DNA from: Glycocaulis sp051859565 | GTDB lineage: Bacteria > Pseudomonadota > Alphaproteobacteria > Caulobacterales > Maricaulaceae | Length of the DNA stretch: 64,000 nt | Direction of reading: 5' to 3' | Assembly (NCBI RefSeq): GCF_051859565.1 | Contig: NZ_JBHYFK010000004.1 | Location: 248,001-312,000, forward strand | In this document: piece after piece, positions 41,129 through 48,689 of the stretch | Layout: each line of letters starts with the position of its first letter | Position numbering within the stretch: position 1 is the stretch's first letter | The notes under the pieces: model-generated | What the model was told of the DNA's origin: nothing | Databases searched by the model: none | The model's input: only the letters and a program-made list of their open reading frames with translations | Made by a program: the position numbers and the translations under genes

Positions 41129-42711
41129 GCGTGCCCTGACCCGTGCATGGCGCCCGGATCAAAATCCCGCACGCGGGCCAGCACCGCAAGGGGTCTTGCA
41201 GCAGGTTCAACATGCGCGGCGCGCTGACCGCCTTGCGTGCGCGGCGCCGGGGCTGTGCTGGCCGCCTGCCGGTAGGGCGCTGGCGCCGGCTCGACATGGG
41301 CATCGGCCAGATCATCCTGCTCACGCCGCGATACCGGACGAAGGGCGCGCGGGTCGCGCGTGGCAACGAAATAGCCTTTCAGCAGCCCCAGCAGAACGGC
41401 CGCACCGAGCGCCAGTATGCCCGCTGCCCCGATGGCCGCAGTGCGCAAGGAGCGCGCCTGCGCCGGCGGGGTCGCCCGTTCGACGATACGCACCGAGTCA
41501 GCAATGCCGGAGGCACCGCCCCGGCGCGATGAAGCCGCGGCAAACTGGAGGGCGAGACGCCCCGCCGCCTCTCCGCGTGAGGATGCCTCGCGGCTCAGCC
41601 GGTCATACTGGCTTGCCAGCCCCGCAAGCCGGTCAGCCTGGGACCGCGCCGCATCAAGCTGGGCACGCAATGTGGCCGCAAGGCGCGCCTGCGCAGCAGC
41701 CTCCGCCTCCCGTTGCAGCCGGGCCGTATCCAGTTCCTGATAGACCGGATTGGCGCCCGTGCGCCGCTGCCCGGCCCCATCGGCTCCGCCAGACTGCACG
41801 AGCTCACGCAAGGCCCGTATCTCGCGGTCCAGCGCCTGCACGGGCGGAGCGTCATCCTGATAACGTGAGCTCAGCTCACGGCGGCGTACGTCCAACGCCA
41901 GAAGCTGCCCGGTGACGTCATTTTCAACATAAAGTTCAATGGACTGCGGCATGTCCTGCAGGCGCTGCGAAAGGGCTGCAGCGCCCCCACGGGCAGACTG
42001 CGTGGCCGCCTCCGCAGCCAGAAGAGAGTTTTCCAGCTCCGTCATGCGGGTAACCAGCGCCAGTCGCTCGGCTTGGAAATCGACAATGGCGTTTTCGGTC
42101 AGGAACGTGCGCAGATTGGTCTCGGCTATGGCGGCGGCAATCTCGGCAGCGGCCAGACGTTGGCCCAGCGCATCAGCGCCGTCTTCGACCAGCACTTCAC
42201 GGCGATAGGCCAGATAGGCATCCACGATGGCATTGAGCACATTGGCTGCCGATTGCGGTGTCTCCCCGCCATAGCTGGCATGCAGCACGCTGGCATGCGG
42301 AGCCCGCTCGACCTTGAAGCTGGTACGCATTTCCCGCAGCACCGAAGGCTGCGGCGAACCGCCCTGACGCTCGATGGCGAGGCGGCGAACCGTCTCGGAG
42401 TTGAGAATTTCAGCCTCAGACTGAAGCACCTGATCAAGTGTGAACGCGCCGCCGGATCCTGCCGCGCCCGGTGCCTGATCTTCCTGATCTAGCAGCACGA
42501 GCAGCCGTGACTGGGCAACGTATTCGGGCTTCAGCACAAACCAGGCTGCAGCCGCCATCGGCACGAAAAGAAGAACGAAAACGATGACGATCAGCAGTTT
42601 CTGCGACCATGCCAGAGCCAGCAGGTCAAACAGGTCCAGCTCCCGGCGGGCATGTCCCGCCGGGCCAGAATTTCCTGTGCCCGATCCACGTGTTGATTCC
42701 ATGACGCACAT
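41125..42711 (-). CDS. hfsA: Wzz/GumC-type polysaccharide chain-length and export protein, HfsA-like
   Basis: 528 residues. N-terminal transmembrane segment after a short cytoplasmic part (KLLIVIVFVLLFVPMAAAAWFVL), a Wzz-type periplasmic domain (EYVAQSRLLVLLDQED, then SETVRRLAIERQGG), a long helical region with coiled-coil character (residues ~180-390, rich in Ala/Arg/Gln/Glu) and a second membrane segment (AAIGAAGILALGAAVLLGLLKGYF). The C-terminal ~80 residues are Pro/Ala/Arg-rich and lack a kinase domain, which is carried separately by the hfsB gene. Starts at ATG 42711 or 42702. Spans the periplasm to join polymerase and the HfsD pore. Confidence 0.87.
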   Translation of the reverse strand: MCVMESTRGSGTGNSGPAGHARRELDLFDLLALAWSQKLLIVIVFVLLFVPMAAAAWFVLKPEYVAQSRLLVLLDQEDQAPGAAGSGGAFTLDQVLQSEAEILNSETVRRLAIERQGGSPQPSVLREMRTSFKVERAPHASVLHASYGGETPQSAANVLNAIVDAYLAYRREVLVEDGADALGQRLAAAEIAAAIAETNLRTFLTENAIVDFQAERLALVTRMTELENSLLAAEAATQSARGGAAALSQRLQDMPQSIELYVENDVTGQLLALDVRRRELSSRYQDDAPPVQALDREIRALRELVQSGGADGAGQRRTGANPVYQELDTARLQREAEAAAQARLAATLRAQLDAARSQADRLAGLASQYDRLSREASSRGEAAGRLALQFAAASSRRGGASGIADSVRIVERATPPAQARSLRTAAIGAAGILALGAAVLLGLLKGYFVATRDPRALRPVSRREQDDLADAHVEPAPAPYRQAASTAPAPRTQGGQRAAHVEPAARPLAVLARVRDFDPGAMHGSGHA

Positions 42712-42726
42712 CTGGCGGGGGTGCGC

Positions 42727-42741
42727 TTAATTTTTTCTTAG
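42727..42741. promoter_or_regulatory. CtrA-like box between hfsA and hfsD
   Basis: TTAA-N7-TTAG, one mismatch from the TTAA-N7-TTAA CtrA consensus, placed in the 87-base divergent intergenic of hfsA and hfsD. Weak on its own; the location before a cell-cycle-linked surface polysaccharide makes it worth noting. Confidence 0.3.
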
Positions 42742-42798
42742 CCCGGCTCGCAGAAGGCTACACTTTATCAAGTACAAGCGACTCGAAGGTGGCAGCCC

Positions 42799-43536
42799 AT
42801 GGCCGAATTTGACTGGACCCGGCGCAACGCGCTCGCAGCCCTGCTGGCTGGCAGTGCAGCAATCGGCCTTTCCGCCTGCGGCGGGCGGGCACGCCAGACC
42901 GCCAGCTTCGAGCCCTCGCGCTTCCAGACCTGGAGCGGCGGCGATCCGGTTTACCGGCTCTATCCCGGCGATGCGATCGAGGTAACGGTCCACACGGCGC
43001 CGGAATTGTCGCGCGAAGTGGAAATCGGCCCGGACGGGCGCGCCAGCCTGCCGCTGGTTGGCGGCGTGATGGTGTCGCAGAAGACGGCGCCAGAGGCCGC
43101 ACGGGCCATCGCAGACGGCTATGCGCGCGTGCTGCGTGATCCGATTATCGAAGTCCGCCCGCTGAGCTTTGGCTCTCAGCGCATTCTGGTGGGCGGCGAA
43201 GTAAACGCACCCGGCCCCTACCCGCTGCCGGATGGCCGGACAGGCGTGCTGGAAGCCATCATGTTTGCGGGCGGCTTTCAGACCACCGCTCGGCGTAATT
43301 CCGTGGTCGTGCTGCGGCGCGCGCCTGATGGCGGCGCGATGATGCGCACGGTCGATGTCAGGGCCGCACTGCGCGGCCAGCCCGCCGACATGATCCCTCT
43401 TGCCCGCCACGATGTCGTATTCGTGCCGCGCTCAGGCATCGCCGAGGTCAATGTCTTCGTCGACCAGTATATCCGCGGCATCCTGCCCCTGGATTCCGGG
43501 TTCAATTACCTGCTGTTCGAGGCCACCCGGAACTGA
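42799..43536 (+). CDS. hfsD: Outer-membrane polysaccharide export lipoprotein (Wza family), HfsD-like
   Basis: 245 residues with lipobox LSAC after a twin-Arg-like start (WTRRNALAALLAG). Poly_export domain: VYRLYPGDAIEVTVHTAPELSREVEIGPDGRASLPLVGGVMV, then a SLBB-like segment (QRILVGGEVNAPGPYPLPDG, ILEA-like VLEAIMFAGGFQTTA), and DVVFVPRSGIAEVNVFVDQYI at the C-terminus. Shorter than Wza (about 380) but right for HfsD/GumB-type proteins. Forms the outer-membrane exit pore. AAGGTGG precedes the ATG. Divergent from hfsA with 87 bases between. Confidence 0.88.
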   Translation: MAEFDWTRRNALAALLAGSAAIGLSACGGRARQTASFEPSRFQTWSGGDPVYRLYPGDAIEVTVHTAPELSREVEIGPDGRASLPLVGGVMVSQKTAPEAARAIADGYARVLRDPIIEVRPLSFGSQRILVGGEVNAPGPYPLPDGRTGVLEAIMFAGGFQTTARRNSVVVLRRAPDGGAMMRTVDVRAALRGQPADMIPLARHDVVFVPRSGIAEVNVFVDQYIRGILPLDSGFNYLLFEATRN

Positions 43537-43550
43537 TCGGACAGATCGGC

Positions 43551-43823
43551 CTAGTGACGGGTGGAAAGCCACTCGCGCGCAGCACGCTGTGCCGCCGCAA
43601 TGTCTTCGGTGCCCATCTCGCTCGACACTTCCTTGCGGTAGTGCTTGGCAGGCTCAGAGCCCATCAGCGCGGCCAGATTGAACCATTTGTGCGCCTCGAC
43701 ATAGTCGATGACACCGCCCTGGCCCGTCGAGTAGAGCAGGCCGAGCTTGCAAAGGTCCTCGCCGGTCGGATCGGTATTGATCGCGTCGTGAACCTGACGG
43801 GTTTCCACATCAGTGAAAGCCAT
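43551..43823 (-). CDS. Small Sel1-repeat protein
   Basis: 90 residues from the ATG at 43823, preceded by GGGGAAG; a longer frame to 43928 has no coding character. It contains a Sel1-type helical repeat: DLCKLGLLYSTGQGGVIDYVEAHKWFNLAALMGSEPAKHYRKE, the LGxxYxxGxGvxxDyxeAxkWfxxAA pattern. No signal peptide, so it is cytoplasmic. Sel1 proteins act as scaffolds; no partner can be inferred, though it lies convergent with hfsD, 14 bases apart. Confidence 0.82.
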   Translation of the reverse strand: MAFTDVETRQVHDAINTDPTGEDLCKLGLLYSTGQGGVIDYVEAHKWFNLAALMGSEPAKHYRKEVSSEMGTEDIAAAQRAAREWLSTRH

Positions 43824-43997
43824 TTGTCTTCCCCATTCCATTTGGGTTCTGCGGGGCTTTGCCCTCGTCTCGAACCCGTGATTGACACCCCACCACCCAC
43901 GCAATGTTTCGCGTTTGTGTGAGAGCATAATCGCGGGGAATGGTATCCACAGGGTTAAGGCAAACTAAGAATAATGCATTTTAAGCATTTATTTTCG

Positions 43998-45278
43998 TTA
44001 GGTTTTCCTACCAAGAAGTAACTCACGCATTGCAATATCGATGCGCTGGCCGAGGCCCGCCCGCCCGGTGACGCGCACACTGAACGCGGACACTAGCGCA
44101 GCCAGCACAATGCCAAAGGCCAGCGCCGCAAACACGCCCGCGAGCACAAATCGCTCCCATGCCTCAGCGGTGATGCGCGAACCGGCCTGCTCGCCACGGT
44201 CCAGCGCCAGCGCATCGCGTCCATGGAAATGCGCCAGTGCCAGCGTACGCGGTCCCGCCTCCAGCGACAGGCGGCGCAGGCGCGCAGCGTCCTGGGGCGT
44301 TTCCAGCAGGGCAGTCAGCCGGATGGCATCAATGTTCGACGTGTAGCGCGCCACCGCGCCCAGCTCACTGGCCATGGCGCGAAGCGTGTCCCCGTCCAGG
44401 GCCCGAAGGCTGGCAGCAAACGCCTCACCGGCATGCCCTGTCAGCAGGGCCGCGCGCAGAATACGCGCGCCCTGTCCTGCGCCGGTATCGCGGCCGACAC
44501 GCGCCAAGGCACACGCCAGCGCCTGTTCGCCGGAACAATCTGCCTGAAGCACGGCGCCGTCAGACGCGAGCCACATTTCACCTGCCCCGGACGACAGCCC
44601 CGGCAGCAGGGCAAGATTGAGGGCGCCCTCCTCGTGGCCTGCAAAAAACGCGGCCTGTGACAGCTCCAGAGCGTCGTACAGGCGCGAGGCACGGTCGATG
44701 CGGGCTCTTACCGCCGCGGGCGCCATCACACTGGCGATCTGAGTGTCCAGCTGCGGCGCCCGGCTGGCCCAGGCCGTCTCCAGTTCGCGGGTCCTGACCC
44801 AGACCGGCAAGGCCCGAAGAACGGCTTCGGCCTCGCGCGGTGGCCGGGCATGCAGTTCGGCCCACAACATGCTGGAGAACCGTTCACGGCCAGCAATGGG
44901 CTCAAATGCGGCCAGGAGGCTCGCTGCCAGCGCATTGTCAGGCGGCAGACCGGCACGCGGCTGCATGGCCACCTCCAGCTCACGGCTCCAGAGACTGGCC
45001 GCTGCGGCCGCATCGGGCGCCAGCGATACAAAGGCATCATTCACCCGTCCGGCGCGGGTTGTGGCATCTGCGGCAGGATTTAAATGGCGCAGCCCATCGA
45101 AAACCCAGAAACCGGCAAGGGACACGAGCAAGACGAAAACCGCTGGCCTGACGCTGGACGCCGCCAGCTGCCAGCTCCGCCACAGGACACGGCGTCCCAG
45201 CCCTGCTTCACGCAGGGTTCGTACGCGCCGCGCGCGCGCCTCAATCCTGCGAAGACTGTATTTCGATCCCCGTGCCAC
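43998..45278 (-). CDS. Membrane-anchored protein of unknown function with two transmembrane segments
   Basis: About 426 residues from GTG 45278, with GGGGGA a few bases upstream; GTG 45296 is also possible. A basic N-terminus (RRIEARARRVRTLREAGLGRR) precedes one membrane segment (AVFVLLVSLAGFWVF), then a large Ala-rich helical domain, probably periplasmic, and a second membrane segment near the C-terminus (FVLAGVFAALAFGIVLAALVSAF). The middle is rich in Ala/Arg/Leu with repeat-like spacing. No family recognised. It borders the hfs locus but has no visible link to it. Confidence 0.7.
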   Translation of the reverse strand: MARGSKYSLRRIEARARRVRTLREAGLGRRVLWRSWQLAASSVRPAVFVLLVSLAGFWVFDGLRHLNPAADATTRAGRVNDAFVSLAPDAAAAASLWSRELEVAMQPRAGLPPDNALAASLLAAFEPIAGRERFSSMLWAELHARPPREAEAVLRALPVWVRTRELETAWASRAPQLDTQIASVMAPAAVRARIDRASRLYDALELSQAAFFAGHEEGALNLALLPGLSSGAGEMWLASDGAVLQADCSGEQALACALARVGRDTGAGQGARILRAALLTGHAGEAFAASLRALDGDTLRAMASELGAVARYTSNIDAIRLTALLETPQDAARLRRLSLEAGPRTLALAHFHGRDALALDRGEQAGSRITAEAWERFVLAGVFAALAFGIVLAALVSAFSVRVTGRAGLGQRIDIAMRELLLGRKT

Positions 45279-45340
45279 GCTTTCCCCCTTGCGCACGCCC
45301 TATCCAAGCATGACGGGCGGGATGGGGGAAGGTCAGATCG

Positions 45341-45446
45341 CCCTCGTCCTTCGAGACGGCCTTTGGCCTCCTCAGGATGAGGGCTTCGGGTTTGCTTTTC
45401 CCCTCATCCTGAGGGTGAGCGAAGCGAACGTCTCGAAGGACGAGGG
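45341..45446. repeat. Long palindromic intergenic repeat
   Basis: CCCTCGTCCTTCGAGACG (45341-45358) is the exact complement of CGTCTCGAAGGACGAGGG (45429-45446), and the inner CCTCAGGATGAGGG and CCCTCATCCTGAGG arms (about 45369-45383 and 45401-45415) also pair. The whole can form one large cruciform. A diverged copy lies upstream of kbl (23965-24075). Confidence 0.8.
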
Positions 45447-45454
45447 AAAAGCAA

Positions 45455-46177
45455 TCAAAGCGCCTTCTGGCCGAAGAGGATCGCGCGGGCCTTTTTGGCT
45501 TCCTCTGAATCCTCGGCGAGGTTGGAGCGCAGCTCCTTGCCCGCATCGCGGCCCCGGCGCAGGGCCGGGCGCTGCTTCAGCCGCTCCACCCAGGCTTTCA
45601 GATTGGGGAAGTCGTCAAGGTTCTGCCCCTGCCCCTCGGGCAATATCCACGGCCAGGCGGCCATGTCGGCGATGGAATAGGCGCCCGCCAGATACTCCCT
45701 GTCCGCCAGCCGCCGGTCCATCACGCCGTAGAGCCGGTTCACCTCATTGGTGTAGCGGTTCGCGCCGTATTCAAGCTTCGTCTCATCCGGCTCGATTTTC
45801 TTGGCGTAGGAGCGGAAATGGTGCGCCTGGCCTGCCATCGGCCCCAGCCCGCCCATCTGCCAGTGCAGCCACTGGTCCACTTCGGCCTGCTCGCGCGCGT
45901 TCGCGCCATAGAATTTGCCGGTCTTGCGGGCGAGATATTGCAGGATCGCGCCGCTTTCGAAGACGGAGATCGGCTTGCCGTCCGGGCCTTGCGGGTCGGT
46001 GATGGCGGGCATGCGGTTATTCGGGCTGATGGCGAGAAACTCCGGCCTGAACTGCTCTCCGGTGCCGATATTCACCGGCCGGATCACGTAAGGCAGCCCC
46101 ATCTCCTCCAGCGCGATCGATATCTTCCACCCGTTCGGCGTGGGCCAGTAGAACAGCTCGATGGGGGCTTGCGCCAT
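45455..46177 (-). CDS. Glutathione S-transferase, Nu-class (YfcG/YghU-like)
   Basis: 240 residues. N-terminal thioredoxin-like domain FYWPTPNGWKISIALEEMGLPYVIRPV with the TPNGWK motif of the Nu class, then NNRMPAITDPQGPDGKPISVFESGAILQYLA (cis-Pro and the ES GSH-binding pair). The helical C-terminal domain has the N-capping motif YSIADMAAWPW. Nu-class enzymes have disulfide-reductase or GSH-dependent peroxidase-like activity. AAAGGAG lies 7 bases before the ATG. Apparently a single-gene unit. Confidence 0.93.
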   Translation of the reverse strand: MAQAPIELFYWPTPNGWKISIALEEMGLPYVIRPVNIGTGEQFRPEFLAISPNNRMPAITDPQGPDGKPISVFESGAILQYLARKTGKFYGANAREQAEVDQWLHWQMGGLGPMAGQAHHFRSYAKKIEPDETKLEYGANRYTNEVNRLYGVMDRRLADREYLAGAYSIADMAAWPWILPEGQGQNLDDFPNLKAWVERLKQRPALRRGRDAGKELRSNLAEDSEEAKKARAILFGQKAL

Positions 46178-46326
46178 GATGGGCTCCTTTGGAAGCGAGG
46201 GTGCGGCAATGCTCGCGCTAGCAAGTCGGCCTCGCCTGCTGCATCGTCAAGGGCGAGCACACTTCATCTCTGCCAATAGACGCGCTAAATCCCCTGCCCC
46301 GCTATTCAGCTTTCCAAGGCCCCGCC

Positions 46327-47274
46327 ATGACCGCCATCCTGCAAGACCTGATAAAGCCCGTCTCCTTCGCTCAGGCTGCGCGCGACCCGCAGGGCTTTGC
46401 CGATGCGCTGTGCGGCTCATTCCGCGAGTTCGGCTTTGCAGTGGTGTCCGACCACATCATCGATCAGGGCGTGATCGACCGGGCGGTTGCCGAGACCAAG
46501 GCCTTCTTCGCCCTGCCCGATGCGACCAAGCGGCAATATCACCAGCCCGGCGGCGGCGGCCAGCGCGGCTACACCCCGTTCGGTGTGGAAGCGGCCAAGG
46601 GCGCTGCGGCTGTGGACCTGAAGGAGTTCTGGCACCGGGGCCGCGACCTGCCGCAAGGCCATCGCTTCTCTGACGTGATGCCCGCCAATGTATCGGTGGA
46701 CGCGGTCGCCGGGTTTGATGAAGCCACCAGAGACCTGTTCGATGCACTGGACGCGATGGGACGCGTGCTCCTCAAAGCCATCGCGCGCCATCTGGACCTG
46801 CCGGAAAACTGGTTCGAGGCGCGCGTCGCCGAAGGCAACTCCATCCTGCGCCTCCTGCACTACCCGCCAATAAAGGGCGAGCCCGACGGCGTGCGCGCCG
46901 GTGCGCATGAGGACATCAATGTCATCACGCTGCTTCTGGGCGCGGAGGAAGCGGGTCTGCAGGTGAAAACCCGCTCTGGCGAGTGGCTGGCCATCAACCC
47001 GCCGCCGGGAGCTCTGGTGGTCAATGTGGGCGACATGCTGCAGCGCCTGACCAACCATGTCCTGCCCTCCACCACCCACCGCGTGGTGAACCCCAGCGCG
47101 GAGCGCATGGCCTTCTCGCGCTACTCCACGCCCTACTTCCTGCACTTTGCGCCGGACGTGGAGATCAAGACCCTGCCGCAATGCGTCAGCGTGGATAATC
47201 CGGACCGCTATTTGCAGCCCATCACCGCTCATGAGTATCTTATGGAGCGGCTGCGCGAGATTCGGCTCGCCTAG
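46327..47274 (+). CDS. 2-oxoglutarate/Fe(II)-dependent oxygenase, isopenicillin N synthase family
   Basis: 315 residues. DIOX_N-like start (FADALCGSFREFGFAVVSDHII), the double-stranded beta-helix core with metal ligands HEDINVITLLL (HxD) and TTHRVVNP (distal His), and the RYSTPYF motif (RxS) that binds 2-oxoglutarate. Bacterial members act in amino-acid, flavonoid-like or nitrogen metabolism; this one could be an ethylene-forming-type or gibberellin-type enzyme by family alone, but the substrate is unknown. The neighbouring membrane-protein gene begins 40 bases downstream on the same strand. Confidence 0.88.
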   Translation: MTAILQDLIKPVSFAQAARDPQGFADALCGSFREFGFAVVSDHIIDQGVIDRAVAETKAFFALPDATKRQYHQPGGGGQRGYTPFGVEAAKGAAAVDLKEFWHRGRDLPQGHRFSDVMPANVSVDAVAGFDEATRDLFDALDAMGRVLLKAIARHLDLPENWFEARVAEGNSILRLLHYPPIKGEPDGVRAGAHEDINVITLLLGAEEAGLQVKTRSGEWLAINPPPGALVVNVGDMLQRLTNHVLPSTTHRVVNPSAERMAFSRYSTPYFLHFAPDVEIKTLPQCVSVDNPDRYLQPITAHEYLMERLREIRLA

Positions 47275-47314
47275 AGCATTTCGCGCCCTGCCACCGCCGA
47301 CGGGGAGGAAGGGC

Positions 47315-47767
47315 ATGTCAGGGCAAAAAAGTCCCGAAGACAGCGTACAGACCATCCGTCTGATGACGCGCCTTAACGGCATTGCCGTTATCGCCTGGCA
47401 AGGCGGCGAAGCGCTCACCCTGATTGGCGGCGCCGGCCTGGGTGCCGGTTATCTTGCCTCCGGCATCGGCTTTGGCGTCTGGCTGGTTACCTTGATCTTG
47501 TGGGTCTGGATCGTCATCTTCGCCCGCCAGCGCTGGAAACTGGACGTTCTGGGCGATGCAACGGCTCGTCAGGTTTTCATCCGTACCGGGCGGACCACCC
47601 TGCCGGTTCTGGTCGTCTGCATCGTCATCGGCGGCAGCGTGACGATGCTCACCGCTGTCTCGGGTGAGATCATTCTGCGCATTTCCATTGCCGCCATCGC
47701 CGGAACAGCCCTGTTGAGCGCTGCAGCCAGTGACCGGGCCCTACGGCCTGCAACTGCCGCGCAATAG
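47315..47767 (+). CDS. Small membrane protein of unknown function
   Basis: 150 residues from the ATG at 47315, which has GGAGGAA upstream; a longer frame from 47147 only overlaps the oxygenase gene. Four hydrophobic segments, for instance VWLVTLILWVWIVIFA and LPVLVVCIVIGGSVTMLTAV, alternating with short basic loops. No motif recognised. Probably in the inner membrane. It may share a transcript with the oxygenase. Confidence 0.72.
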   Translation: MSGQKSPEDSVQTIRLMTRLNGIAVIAWQGGEALTLIGGAGLGAGYLASGIGFGVWLVTLILWVWIVIFARQRWKLDVLGDATARQVFIRTGRTTLPVLVVCIVIGGSVTMLTAVSGEIILRISIAAIAGTALLSAAASDRALRPATAAQ

Positions 47768-47833
47768 ACGCAGGCAATCGGCGCCAGCAAAATTATTTAT
47801 TTTGTTGATTGCCTGCTGGCGCGTATTGTGATG

Positions 47834-47907
47834 TCAGGCTCAGTTCCTGACTGACCAACCTGTAACTCTTCCAGCGCTCCTGTTCCCCGGCAGGAGCGCT
47901 TTCTTAT
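47834..47907 (+). ncRNA. Candidate small RNA ending in a rho-independent terminator
   Basis: Between 47768 and 48059 there is no gene, but an orphan terminator (47873-47907: AGCGCTCCTG and CAGGAGCGCT around a CCCC-containing loop, then TTTCTT) follows a TTGTTG-N16-TATTGT pair at 47802-47829 that could be a promoter. The transcript would be about 70 nt. It could equally be the terminator of the 47315 gene with a 100-base 3' UTR. Confidence 0.4.
47873..47907 (+). terminator. Rho-independent terminator downstream of the 47315 gene
   Basis: Perfect 10-bp stem AGCGCTCCTG/CAGGAGCGCT followed by TTTCTTATT. It closes the plus-strand unit, or the candidate small RNA described at 47834. Confidence 0.8.
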
Positions 47908-48059
47908 TGGGTCATACCCGCCTCTTCTCACTAGTTTGTCACACGAATTCCTGCGGTACGGCGTTGTATCGCCGGGATCGAGTCCCTAGCTTACACGTTA
48001 CCCATATATATCTGTTCACAAGCAGGCTTGCGCGAGGGCGCGCGGGCCCAGGAGGATTC

Positions 48060-48614
48060 ATGACCCCATCAAAACGTCCTTACCGTCACAATCGCGAACC
48101 GCGTCTCGATATTGCCCGTGTGGGCGAGGCTGGCACCATTCTGGCGCTTGCTGCTCCGGGCTTCTCCGTGCCTGACCTGAATGCTGCGGCCAGCGCTGCC
48201 GAGCGCTCCGGCTACAAGCTCAAAGTCGCATCCAGCGCCCGCGCGCTGGTGTCCGGGCGCACGGAAACCGGCGAGGAGATGAACTTCGTCGTCGATACGG
48301 GCTTTGAGGATGTCTCGGCTGATGAGGGCGCGGGGCTGGTACTTCCCGGTGGCCGGCGCGCGGTCGACGCGTTGAACGATTCCAATGCTGCGCTGCGCCT
48401 TCTCCAGGACATGTTTGCCAGCGGCCGCCCGATCTTCGCTGCGGGCGAGTCACTCGCCATGCTGGCCGAAGTCTCCGGCAAGGAAGTCGGTGACGCAGAT
48501 GCCGCCCTTGCCCTGAACGGCGAAGTGTTTGCCGCCAGCGGCGAAACCGCCCGTGATGATGTCGCCAAGGTGTTTGCCGAGTCGCTGCAGACCCAGGCGT
48601 CTGAAGCCGCCTAG
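48060..48614 (+). CDS. DJ-1/PfpI-superfamily-like protein without the catalytic Cys
   Basis: 184 residues from the ATG at 48060, with GGAGG upstream; the frame extends to 47907 but that part overlaps the terminator. The C-terminal two thirds have the class I glutaminase-like layout: DEGAGLVLPGGRRAVDAL, then RPIFAAGESLAMLAEVSG at the nucleophile elbow, where PfpI/DJ-1 proteins have AICHG. Here the Cys-His is replaced by Gly-Glu, so protease or glyoxalase activity is unlikely. Cytoplasmic; perhaps a binding or chaperone role. Confidence 0.7.
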   Translation: MTPSKRPYRHNREPRLDIARVGEAGTILALAAPGFSVPDLNAAASAAERSGYKLKVASSARALVSGRTETGEEMNFVVDTGFEDVSADEGAGLVLPGGRRAVDALNDSNAALRLLQDMFASGRPIFAAGESLAMLAEVSGKEVGDADAALALNGEVFAASGETARDDVAKVFAESLQTQASEAA

Positions 48615-48634
48615 CGCACGCACGCCGCAACATG

Positions 48635-48669
48635 AAAAAGCCCCGGAGCGCGCTGCTCCGGGGCTTTTT
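48635..48669. terminator. Rho-independent terminator between the PfpI-like gene and the MFS gene
   Basis: AAAAAGCCCCGGAGC and GCTCCGGGGCTTTTT pair around GCGCT; flanking A- and T-runs make it usable in both directions for the two convergent genes. Confidence 0.9.
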
Positions 48670-48689
48670 CTTGACGCGAACGGCAGGGA

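Noticed and set aside
42712..42798. Possible sigma-54 promoter (TGGC...GC) before hfsD
   Set aside because: The GG to GC spacing is wrong for a -24/-12 promoter.
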